DNA of 13,708 bases from SFLA01 sp045595165 (GCA_045595165.1 JAZNZY010000025.1:1-13708); one strand, 5' to 3'. Positions 7,620 through 13,708 are shown, numbered from the stretch's first letter. Program-made: numbers and translations. Notes: generated by a model from the sequence alone, not told the origin.

Positions 7620-8854
7620 ACCGAACTACCAATATAATTTTAAAAACTGCATCTCTTATACTTGTATTTGTGCTTGCCCTTTCCTCTTGCGTGGTTATGC
7701 TTTCCTTTGCAGAGGAAGGAAGCGTGGAACCTATTGACAGGTTTTCCGCACCGGATATAAATAATGCGGGTGCACCCGCTTCAAGAGAAAGCCTTGAAAA
7801 GAAATTTGCCAAATACAATACAGAAACTACGGAAAACGGAAAGAAAACTATTACCATATACGATACCGAAACCGTAAATGACATTTCACTCAGAAAAAGC
7901 CTGGGAGCATGGCTTTATCTCACCACGGAGGAAATGCTGTATATTATTGAAAACACGGTTGAAATGTTCAAAACCTACGATATTATCCGTGTTTATGATA
8001 AGGACGGGAATCTCCTCTCATATTACGGGCTGTCCTTCTATTCATCTGAAGAATATCTTGCCTGCTTTAATGGATTTGATTTCGGCATCAACGATATTTC
8101 CTTTGATATGAAGACGGATATATTCAACGCCGTATTTGCACGCGCCGAGGTTTTGAACAGCGCGGTATACGAAGCGTACCTTAACGGTACCGGCGGACGT
8201 GCAACGGCAATGATAACCGATATGAAGTACGCCCCCAACAGTGATGAAGCGCACGTGCTCAGCTTCGGTCTTAACCCTTGGTCAAAGGACAAAACCGATG
8301 AAAACGGCAACCCCGCCCCCTCAAACAAGCATTACGGCGTGTGGATATTTGATAAATCGCTTATATGGTTCAGCGGAGATTCCGCAGAGGTAGATTTGGG
8401 ATTCAACCCTCTGGATATGGAAGCGTTGTATCCTGCAAAATTTAATTTTGATACCATAGGTAAAGTTAAATACGACCAAAACGGCAAGGTGATCGTGGCT
8501 GAAGTATACAGTTCCGAAAGCAGACAGATGATAGCCCGTGTCCGATTTGACGAAATAAACGATCCGAAGATAATCGAAAAAGCGGAAAAGCTGCAGGAGC
8601 AGGTATTCGGTCAGATGGAAAGCACGGATAATCACTTTGAAAAGAGCGATTATTATATCGTACTGCATCTCAACGGCTTTGAATCCGATACGACGGTTAT
8701 ACATCACCGATACGTATATTTTGCAGACGGCGATCTTACAAAGTACAATCTGTACGAGGACGGTCTGTTTATGGATTACACCACCGTATATTCAGACGGA
8801 AGCGTGTTTGCTTCCTATATGAACGAAATAATTAAAGACCGCTTGGAAAACTGA
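7616..8854 (+). CDS. 412-aa exported protein coupled to the kinase; possible accessory sensor
   Basis: I do not recognise a characterised family. The N-terminal hydrophobic segment (about 7-31) is a signal or anchor. Two processing readings exist: LSSC with Cys25 as a lipobox, or signal peptidase cleavage after SFA (residue 32), the latter favoured because hydrophobic residues continue past Cys25. The mature part has a linker (33-100), a central region with YDIIRVYDKDGN (121-132) and FYSSEEY (141-147), and a C-terminal domain (about 284-412) with VAEVYSSES and IVLHLNGF. The partial protein at 1-1003 is a paralogue over the whole visible length. The C-terminal domain is also found fused to lipoprotein 5 (8985-10292). 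The start overlaps the kinase stop (ATGA), so it is translated with the two-component system. It ends just before a terminator. A signal-binding partner or regulator of the kinase is plausible but unproven. Confidence 0.82.
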   Translation: MNRTTNIILKTASLILVFVLALSSCVVMLSFAEEGSVEPIDRFSAPDINNAGAPASRESLEKKFAKYNTETTENGKKTITIYDTETVNDISLRKSLGAWLYLTTEEMLYIIENTVEMFKTYDIIRVYDKDGNLLSYYGLSFYSSEEYLACFNGFDFGINDISFDMKTDIFNAVFARAEVLNSAVYEAYLNGTGGRATAMITDMKYAPNSDEAHVLSFGLNPWSKDKTDENGNPAPSNKHYGVWIFDKSLIWFSGDSAEVDLGFNPLDMEALYPAKFNFDTIGKVKYDQNGKVIVAEVYSSESRQMIARVRFDEINDPKIIEKAEKLQEQVFGQMESTDNHFEKSDYYIVLHLNGFESDTTVIHHRYVYFADGDLTKYNLYEDGLFMDYTTVYSDGSVFASYMNEIIKDRLEN

Positions 8855-8865
8855 AAAATACACCT

Positions 8866-8898
8866 AAAATTCCCGTTTTGAAAAAAACGGGAATTTTT
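8866..8898 (+). terminator. Rho-independent terminator ending the regulator-kinase-412 aa operon
   Basis: A perfect 14-bp inverted repeat (8866-8879 with 8884-8897; AAAATTCCCGTTTT) encloses a GAAA loop (8880-8883). The A-rich left arm and T-rich right arm mean it may also act on the opposite strand. It lies 11 nt after the stop at 8854. Confidence 0.92.
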
Positions 8899-8926
8899 AT
8901 TCGAAAAAATGTGTGATATTTTACTT

Positions 8927-8960
8927 TTTATTGAGAATTGCCCTTTATGATACCTATATA
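8927..8960 (+). promoter_or_regulatory. Promoter of the second lipoprotein/ABC operon with the shared 14-nt element
   Basis: TTTATTGAGAATTG (8927-8940) repeats the element at 2046-2059. TTGAGA (8931-8936), an 18-nt spacer and TATATA (8955-8960) make a usable sigma-A promoter. TATGAT (8946-8951) is an alternative -10, at the same offset from the element as TACACT in the first copy. It sits between a terminator and the ATG at 8985, preceded by AGGAG at 8972-8976. Confidence 0.6.
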
Positions 8961-8984
8961 AAGGAAATAAAAGGAGAAATGTAT

Positions 8985-10292
8985 ATGAAAAAGGCGATTG
9001 GTTTGCTTGTTGCAGCATCCTTGTGTCTTGTTTTTTTGATTTCCTGCGGGGAAACCGAAACCAAGCACGAGATAAGCGATTACGATTCCGTATCCCGCAT
9101 AACCGCAGAAGAAAACGATGCTTCCGGCAACCGAACAGACGAGGTTTCCCAAGCCCCTGCGGAAGGCGAAATTGTGGTAAAGGACAAAAAATACGTTTTT
9201 GAGGGGACCGACCTCGTTATTCTTGAAGTGGATAACAAAACCAACCGCGATTATTCCATAACGATAAACGGCGCGTATCTTGACGAAAACGGAAAAACGC
9301 TGAAAACCGAAACGCAGACATTTGACCAATATTCCGCCGGATATAAAAACTACTTTTTGTTCCGTCCGGGAATTAATTTTGATAAATTTTCCTACACCGT
9401 AGAGTTAAACAAAGCCTCCTCTACCCTTTTTGCCAAGGATATTGAATTTGAATTCCAGGGACTTTCGGAATTCAGAAGCGTTATAAGCGAGCGAATCCCT
9501 CTGGGGGATTACAAGCAATATCCGGGCATTATGTCCCAATATGCCTATAAATACAGCGGAAATGAACGAGTACTTATTAACCTTGATTGGATACTCTTTA
9601 ACGAAAAGGGCGAGATAATATTTATAAACTACCGCGGAGATTGGCTTAACCCGGGACAAGATTTTGACACCTACGATAACCACTGGCTGTACCATCCCGC
9701 AACAGATGATTTAGAGTGGCCCGAAGGATGGAAGGGCAATATAACCGCAATAACCGCCGTGCACCGTGTAGCAACCACGTTCCCCGATCAAAACGCAGTT
9801 CCCGAAGAGAGTACCCCCGAAACGAGTGTACCCGAAATAAGCACGCCCGAAGCCAATCGGAATGACGGCAGAGAGCCGATTATTGCGGTATACGAAGACA
9901 AGCCGAGAAACATAACGGTGGAAATATACGATGAAAATACTAAGGAGCTTGTAAAATTTTTTGAGATAACCGACCGCAAGGAATGTAACGATCTGTATTT
10001 TAATTTTAACAAATGCTTTGCGGATGCCTGCAACGAATACCCCGCCCACAACGTTACGGGAGATGACAAAAACTACAAAGCCGAGTACAGAGTGCTTGTG
10101 CGATTTACCACCTATGCAGACGAAGAAAGGACAGAAATTGCCCTTTGTGCCGAGGTATGTTACCCCCACGGATACACGAACGAAATATACAGTATTGTAC
10201 ACTTTGACATTTTCGATATCTACGCCATCAATAACGGCAAAAACTTTATAGACCCTATTGACGAATACGTAAAGAAAGCATTGGAGGAATGA
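8985..10292 (+). CDS. Lipoprotein 5: family lipoprotein fused to the C-terminal domain of the 412-aa family
   Basis: This 435-aa predicted lipoprotein has Cys21 (FLISC), then HEISDYDSVS (28-37). Domain 1 (about 61-142) has DNKTNRDYSITINGAYLDENGK and QYSAGYKNYF. Domain 2 (about 180-262) has INLDWILFNEKGEII and LEWPEGWKGNITAI. A Pro/Glu/Ser/Thr linker (273-290) built of 15-nt repeats joins a third domain (about 307-435). That domain has VEIYDE, EITD, C344 and C349, and YKAEYRVLVRF, and resembles the C-terminal domain of the proteins at 1-1003 and 7616-8854. Start choice: an upstream in-frame ATG at 8913 lacks a ribosome site and lies inside the promoter, while ATG 8985 has AGGAG with 8-nt spacing. 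A third ATG at 8979 is too close to the AGGAG. It heads the operon containing the ABC transporter. Confidence 0.87.
   Translation: MKKAIGLLVAASLCLVFLISCGETETKHEISDYDSVSRITAEENDASGNRTDEVSQAPAEGEIVVKDKKYVFEGTDLVILEVDNKTNRDYSITINGAYLDENGKTLKTETQTFDQYSAGYKNYFLFRPGINFDKFSYTVELNKASSTLFAKDIEFEFQGLSEFRSVISERIPLGDYKQYPGIMSQYAYKYSGNERVLINLDWILFNEKGEIIFINYRGDWLNPGQDFDTYDNHWLYHPATDDLEWPEGWKGNITAITAVHRVATTFPDQNAVPEESTPETSVPEISTPEANRNDGREPIIAVYEDKPRNITVEIYDENTKELVKFFEITDRKECNDLYFNFNKCFADACNEYPAHNVTGDDKNYKAEYRVLVRFTTYADEERTEIALCAEVCYPHGYTNEIYSIVHFDIFDIYAINNGKNFIDPIDEYVKKALEE
9801..9854 (+). repeat. 15-nt tandem repeat encoding a Pro-Glu linker
   Basis: There are three full units (9801-9815, 9816-9830, 9831-9845) and a partial fourth (9846-9854), each starting CCCGAA. 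They encode PEEST, PETSV, PEIST and PEA. The phase is kept at exactly 15 nt, so the linker can gain or lose five residues at a time without a frameshift. Confidence 0.85.
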
Positions 10293-10293
10293 A

Positions 10294-11055
10294 ATGAAGA
10301 AAAGTGTTGCTTTAATACTTATTTTCGCTTTGCTGTGTATTTTTCTTGCTTCCTGCGGCGGACAAGAATCCACACAGCACGAGATAAGCGATTACGATTC
10401 GGTTTCCGCCGTCACGCCCGATGACGGGCAGATATGCGGTGAAATTACCGTAAAAGACAAAAAATACGTTTTTGAGAGAAATGACGTTGTGATACTTGAC
10501 GTGCAAAACGGCACTGATACCGACCTTTCCATAACAATTAACGGCACGTACTCAGATGAAAGCGGAAAGGTGCTTTTAACAGAAACCCAGACCTTTGACC
10601 AATTTTATTCGGGATTTCAAAATTACTTTTTATTTAACCCAAAGATAAATTTTGCAAAGTTTACCTACACCGTGGAAAGCGTTAAGGCGACAGAAGAATG
10701 CTTTATGAAAAACGTGGTGGCGCAGGCGGGAAAGCCATTTTCGGGCAGAAATGATGATAACGCCGCGCTGGTATGCGATTTCGCCGCATCCAACGGAAAC
10801 GATTTTACAATAACCCTTGGCGCAAGCATAGTGCTTTTTAATGAAAAAGGCGATATCGTCTTCATTATCCACAAGACCGACCCGTACACAAAAAATCCCA
10901 CTCACCCCGAGTTTTCCGCGTCTTTTGATGAATGGAACAGATTTTTTATATATACGGATACGGAGCACGCTATAGGAAATCTTGAATTACCCGAGCATTT
11001 GCAGGGAGAGTTAACGTCTGTCATCTGCGTTGATATAATTAAAAAAGGAGAATAA
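10294..11055 (+). CDS. Lipoprotein 6, short member of the family
   Basis: This 253-aa predicted lipoprotein has lipobox LASC with Cys21, then HEISDYDSVS (29-38) and a much shorter spacer than its relatives. Domain 1 (about 49-131) shows V.NGTDTDLSITINGTYSDESGK. The conserved core is altered from QYSAGY to QFYSGFQNYF (103-112). Domain 2 (about 160-246) shows FTITLGASIVLFNEKGDIVFI and LELPEHLQGELTSVICV, in which the Trp residues of the WPEEW motif are replaced by Leu. A 23-nt stretch (10378-10400) is identical to 9066-9088 in lipoprotein 5, so the two are close paralogues. It starts 1 nt after the previous TGA, with GGAGG at 10284-10287 inside that gene, and ends 2 nt before the permease. Confidence 0.85.
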   Translation: MKKSVALILIFALLCIFLASCGGQESTQHEISDYDSVSAVTPDDGQICGEITVKDKKYVFERNDVVILDVQNGTDTDLSITINGTYSDESGKVLLTETQTFDQFYSGFQNYFLFNPKINFAKFTYTVESVKATEECFMKNVVAQAGKPFSGRNDDNAALVCDFAASNGNDFTITLGASIVLFNEKGDIVFIIHKTDPYTKNPTHPEFSASFDEWNRFFIYTDTEHAIGNLELPEHLQGELTSVICVDIIKKGE

Positions 11056-11057
11056 AT

Positions 11058-11891
11058 ATGTTCAAGCAAACCTACAAAAACACTATTAAAAACCTTTTAA
11101 GATCACCGGTTTTCTGGTTCATACTTTTGGTTTTGATATTTACCGTAATGTATGACGAATATACCGGACATTACGGCGGGGACACCGAAGCCACGTTTGT
11201 GTTAAGTTACCAAAACTTTGTGCAGACTATGACGAATATTACCTGCGCCGCCATACTGTTTTATCCCCTGCCTATATTTACCGTCTTTACCGTGGTATTG
11301 ATATTAAACCGTGATTACGGCGATAAATTCTACGAAATAGAAAAATGCGCGGGACTGCGCCCCTCCACCTATATTCTGGGCAGACTTGCGGCATTGGTAA
11401 CAGTAAATTTCGTGGTGCTGGTTTTACTTAACATTACGGCGTCAATATATTACACCTTCTCTCGCGGCGGTGTGGAAGGGCACACAGCAATGGAGCTTAT
11501 AAAAGAAATCCTGATACGCACTATCCGTCTTGATATTTTCGTTGCTATGCCTACCGTTTTGTTCTATATCGGAATTACCTATCTTGTGGGCGCGCTGTTC
11601 AAAAACGGTATTCCCGCGGCAGTTACCTCCATTGGTTACGTTATAGCTTTCTATATGGGATTCCTTATGTTCAGATTCCGCGTAGACCCCTTGTATTTTG
11701 ATTACCTTTCCCCCGTTCCCTGGAAGCTGCGACAGTATTTCCATTACTACCAAACCGAATGGTGGGAGGATTCTCTTATCAGAAACGATCTGAGTATCGG
11801 AAAGGTTGCCATATGTATAGCCTTCCTTTCCGGTGTGGGAATCGTGGGCTCGCTTATAGCTTATCTGTGCACACGCAAGAGAAACGTGTAA
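11058..11891 (+). CDS. ABC-2-type transporter permease A, paralogue of 1005-1868
   Basis: This 277-aa membrane protein has predicted helices at about 18-31, 64-83, 105-131, 163-180, 186-204 and 248-270. It is presumably one half of the channel powered by the ATPase at 12673-13551. The cytoplasmic coupling stretch NRDYGDKFYEIEKCAGLRP (84-102), the LFKNGIPAAV segment and the C-terminal TRKRNV tail are shared with the permease at 1005-1868, so one is a duplicate of the other. AAGGAG precedes the ATG. The gene is packed 2 nt after lipoprotein 6 and lies in the same apparent operon as permease B and the ATPase, the ordinary arrangement of a four-subunit ABC-2 exporter. Direction is inferred as export because no solute-binding-protein transporter signature is present. 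Confidence 0.87.
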   Translation: MFKQTYKNTIKNLLRSPVFWFILLVLIFTVMYDEYTGHYGGDTEATFVLSYQNFVQTMTNITCAAILFYPLPIFTVFTVVLILNRDYGDKFYEIEKCAGLRPSTYILGRLAALVTVNFVVLVLLNITASIYYTFSRGGVEGHTAMELIKEILIRTIRLDIFVAMPTVLFYIGITYLVGALFKNGIPAAVTSIGYVIAFYMGFLMFRFRVDPLYFDYLSPVPWKLRQYFHYYQTEWWEDSLIRNDLSIGKVAICIAFLSGVGIVGSLIAYLCTRKRNV

Positions 11892-11895
11892 AAAA

Positions 11896-11903
11896 AGAGG
11901 TGA
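11896..11903 (+). promoter_or_regulatory. Ribosome binding site of permease B with unusually long spacing
   Basis: AGAGGTGA is the only good Shine-Dalgarno match, but it ends 11 nt before the ATG at 11915. An in-frame TAA at 11909-11911 excludes any earlier start, so this A-rich spacer is real and may lower translation of this subunit. Confidence 0.6.
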
Positions 11904-11914
11904 AAAAATAAAAA

Positions 11915-12655
11915 ATGCTGTTTTTAAGAGCAATTAAAAAGAATATCTATTTTCTTTTCATCACGTTGGCGGTACTGTTGTTTTCCTGCCGTTTCTGGGA
12001 GCCTATGCCCCTAATCGCCGCACTACCTGCCCAGGGATTTATTGATTACACAGAAAAAGTAGTACCATTTTTGCTGGTTTTGCCCGTTTCCTTTTTGCTG
12101 TACGATCAATATGAGATCGAGCTCGGGCTGACTTGCGGTGTAAGGACCACAAGACTGTTGTTCGGCAAGTTCTGTGCAGTGGTATTGGGTGCCGCCATAC
12201 CTTCGGTTTTAATGGTAATTCTGTATAAATACGCGGAATATATTCCGCAAAACGGAGAAAAAATACGTATTCCCATTTACATACCCGAAAACTTTAAATG
12301 GTATATGCTTGTATCCGCATTGGTTACTGTCTTATTCTTCGCATCCCTGTTGCTGTTTATAAGAGTAGTCACCCGTAACTGCTACGTGCCGGTGGGACTT
12401 GGTATACTGGCATACACTATCGCAGATTCCTTGAATAAAAGAATTCATTCGGGTTCCGAGGATATAAGACACTGTTTATACGATCCCTTCTTATCCAACT
12501 ATTTTATGGGCGATACGGTGCTTACAGAGTATTACCGTGTAGGACCTTTATGGACGTATAACAGACTGCTGTTTTTCGGAATAGCTGTTGTACTGCTTAT
12601 TGCAACATACTTCTTGCTCCGCAGAGAGAAATTACACCAAGGCTTTAATGATTAA
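11915..12655 (+). CDS. ABC transporter permease B (second, divergent six-TM subunit)
   Basis: This 246-aa membrane protein has hydrophobic segments at about 11-25, 48-63, 87-104, 130-150, 156-172 and 215-235. Between segments 2 and 3 it carries DQYEIELGLTCGVRTTRLLFGKF (64-86 region). This aligns with the YEIEKCAGLRPSTYILGRL stretch of permease A and so is probably its coupling helix for the ATPase. The rest is strongly diverged from permease A, so the exporter is best read as a heterodimeric channel. It starts 23 nt after permease A and ends 17 nt before the ATPase. Size and pairing resemble the E and G subunits of lantibiotic self-protection transporters, but no sequence feature proves that function. 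Confidence 0.82.
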   Translation: MLFLRAIKKNIYFLFITLAVLLFSCRFWEPMPLIAALPAQGFIDYTEKVVPFLLVLPVSFLLYDQYEIELGLTCGVRTTRLLFGKFCAVVLGAAIPSVLMVILYKYAEYIPQNGEKIRIPIYIPENFKWYMLVSALVTVLFFASLLLFIRVVTRNCYVPVGLGILAYTIADSLNKRIHSGSEDIRHCLYDPFLSNYFMGDTVLTEYYRVGPLWTYNRLLFFGIAVVLLIATYFLLRREKLHQGFND

Positions 12656-12672
12656 TTGAAAGGAAAAACATT

Positions 12673-13551
12673 ATGAAAATAGAAATTAAAAACATAACAA
12701 AAATCTACCCCAGAGGAAAGAAAAAAGCCCTTAACGGCGTGAATATCGAGATCGGTCAAGGCATATTCGGTCTTATCGGTCGTAACGGTGCAGGAAAGAC
12801 AACTTTAATGCGCATTGTTGCAACTATTATGGATGCAACGGAAGGTGAAATATATTTTGACGGCAAGGAACTGAAGGCAAACAAAGACGAATTCCGTTCT
12901 TCGTTGGGATACTTGCCTCAAAGCACAAAGCTGATGCCCAGAATGAATATTGTTGAATTTTTGGACTACGTTTGTATTTTAAAGGGAATAAAAGACAAAA
13001 AAGAACGCAAAGAAAGAATTACAAATGCAATAGAAACAGTAGGTCTTGTAGGAGAAGAGAAAAAGAGATTAAAAGCATATTCAGGCGGTATGTTGCGCAG
13101 AGCAGGTATTGCGCAAGCTCTTATCGGTGATCCCAAGGTACTTATTATCGACGAGCCTACTACCGGTCTTGACCCCGAGGAAAGATTGTACTTCCTTAAC
13201 CTGCTTTCAAAGATTGCTATGGAGAGAACAATAATATTCTCCACCCATATCACCGCCGATATTGAGCATCTTTGCAACAACATCTGTGTGCTTGAACAAG
13301 GTGAAGTGAAATACCTTGGAGAAAAGTCTAACTTTATTGACCGTGTTTCGGGGAAGATGTTTGAGCATACGGGAACAAAAGAGGAAGAGGAAACACTGCG
13401 CAGAGAGGCTGTAGTAACCTCCGTTGCGTACATAGACGGCAGTCCCTGCGTGAGATACGTTGCGGAAAAGCCTTTTACGGAAAAGTCTATATCCGTTACC
13501 CCCACACTTGAAGACGCATATATTTACGCTCTTGGCGGTGTAAAGAGATGA
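12673..13551 (+). CDS. ABC transporter ATP-binding protein
   Basis: This 292-aa cytoplasmic ATPase energises the permease pair encoded just upstream. Motifs in order: Walker A GRNGAGKT (36-43), Q-loop Q83 (GYLPQ), signature YSGGM (136-140), Walker B VLIIDE (156-161), D-loop GLD (165-167) and H-loop H192 (STHI). All catalytic residues are present. A C-terminal extension of about 80 residues (about 213-292) ends in a TPTLEDAYIYAL motif typical of ABC-2/BcrA-type exporter ATPases. Lantibiotic immunity ATPases (LanF) usually replace the Q-loop glutamine with glutamate; that change is absent here. AAAGG precedes the ATG by about 9 nt. The stop overlaps the next lipoprotein start (ATGA at 13548-13551). 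As the only ATPase in view, it may also serve the orphan permease at 1005-1868. Confidence 0.95.
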   Translation: MKIEIKNITKIYPRGKKKALNGVNIEIGQGIFGLIGRNGAGKTTLMRIVATIMDATEGEIYFDGKELKANKDEFRSSLGYLPQSTKLMPRMNIVEFLDYVCILKGIKDKKERKERITNAIETVGLVGEEKKRLKAYSGGMLRRAGIAQALIGDPKVLIIDEPTTGLDPEERLYFLNLLSKIAMERTIIFSTHITADIEHLCNNICVLEQGEVKYLGEKSNFIDRVSGKMFEHTGTKEEEETLRREAVVTSVAYIDGSPCVRYVAEKPFTEKSISVTPTLEDAYIYALGGVKR

Positions 13552-13708
13552 GAAAATCCGTAATAATGCTTCTGTTAACGGCGGTCACTTTGACCGCCTT
13601 GGCGGGATGCAAAAATAATGACTCCAATATCTACACCGAAGCAAGCTATGACAGCGTATCTGAATTTGTGCCCGACAGCGTTTCCGGTGAAGAAACAGAA
13701 AACAGCGA
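13548..13708 (+). CDS. Lipoprotein 7 (3' end beyond the window)
   Basis: ATG at 13548 overlaps the ATPase stop (ATGA). The frame stays open to the window edge, giving 53 codons. The product begins with an Arg-Lys start, a hydrophobic segment and the canonical lipobox LAGC with Cys21. It continues with YTEASYDSVS (29-38), the same spacer motif as lipoproteins 1-6, and a Ser/Glu-rich spacer. It is clearly a seventh family member and part of the transporter operon. The FxLYD-like domains, if present, lie outside the window. No separate ribosome site beyond AAAGAG (about 13542-13547) is seen, so translation is probably coupled to the ATPase. Confidence 0.82.
   Translation, partial: MRKSVIMLLLTAVTLTALAGCKNNDSNIYTEASYDSVSEFVPDSVSGEETENS

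Noticed and set aside
8913..8984. ATG at 8913 as the start of lipoprotein 5
   Set aside because: It lies in the promoter region with no ribosome site, and would add 24 residues in front of a complete lipoprotein signal peptide.
9711..10373. Long open frame on the minus strand opposite lipoprotein 5
   Set aside because: It is a shadow of a well-supported gene with signal peptide, domains and paralogues. It has no ribosome site or recognisable product. The same applies to the other minus-strand frames in the window.
12673..13551. Assignment of the ATPase as a LanF lantibiotic-immunity protein
   Set aside because: The Q-loop is a normal GYLPQ rather than the glutamate form typical of LanF, and no lanthipeptide precursor or modification gene is present. 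Kept as a general ABC-2 exporter ATPase.
1..13708. CRISPR arrays, tRNA or rRNA genes, riboswitches
   Set aside because: No regularly spaced repeats, cloverleaf with CCA-type end, rRNA-like stretches or recognisable riboswitch cores were seen on either strand.

Overview
The window looks like a chromosomal segment of a Gram-positive, anaerobic Clostridia-type bacterium (Firmicutes, perhaps a gut Oscillospiraceae or relative). This rests on moderate GC, strong AAAGGAG-type ribosome binding sites, a consensus sigma-A promoter, lipobox lipoproteins, an OmpR-family two-component pair, and tight ATGA-coupled genes. Every gene I can support lies on the + strand. I see no rRNA, tRNA, CRISPR array, transposase or phage gene.

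Layout. (1) 1-1868: the 3' part of a secreted or surface protein gene, then a six-TM ABC-2-type permease, closed by a strong intrinsic terminator at 1961-2009. (2) 2105-5542: four tandem, paralogous lipoproteins, each with a lipid-attachment Cys at residue 21 and two predicted beta-sandwich (FxLYD-like) domains. (3) 5543-8854: a sigma-A promoter, an OmpR-type response regulator, a sensor histidine kinase, and a 412-residue exported protein that is a full-length paralogue of the partial protein at the left edge. All three genes overlap by ATGA junctions, and the unit ends in a terminator at 8866-8898. (4) 8985-13708: two more lipoproteins, a permease paralogous to the one at 1005-1868, a second different permease, one ABC ATPase, and the start of a seventh lipoprotein cut by the window edge.

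The locus appears to have grown by repeated duplication of three parts: the lipoprotein, the 412-residue-type protein and the permease. Lipoprotein 2974-3831 is a mosaic (N-terminal half like its downstream neighbour, C-terminal half like its upstream neighbour). Lipoprotein 8985-10292 joins a lipoprotein head to the C-terminal domain of the 412-residue family through a Pro/Glu/Ser/Thr linker. The two main lipoprotein operons share an identical 14-nt element 45-46 nt upstream of their first start codons.

Working model (inference): the kinase and regulator, probably with the translationally coupled 412-residue protein as a surface partner, sense an envelope signal and control an ABC exporter plus a large set of membrane-anchored lipoproteins. 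The architecture resembles antimicrobial-peptide resistance or lantibiotic self-immunity loci (regulator/kinase, immunity lipoprotein, ATPase with two six-TM permeases). However, no peptide precursor is visible, the ATPase keeps a normal Q-loop, and the lipoprotein number and paralogy are unusual. The substrate is unknown.
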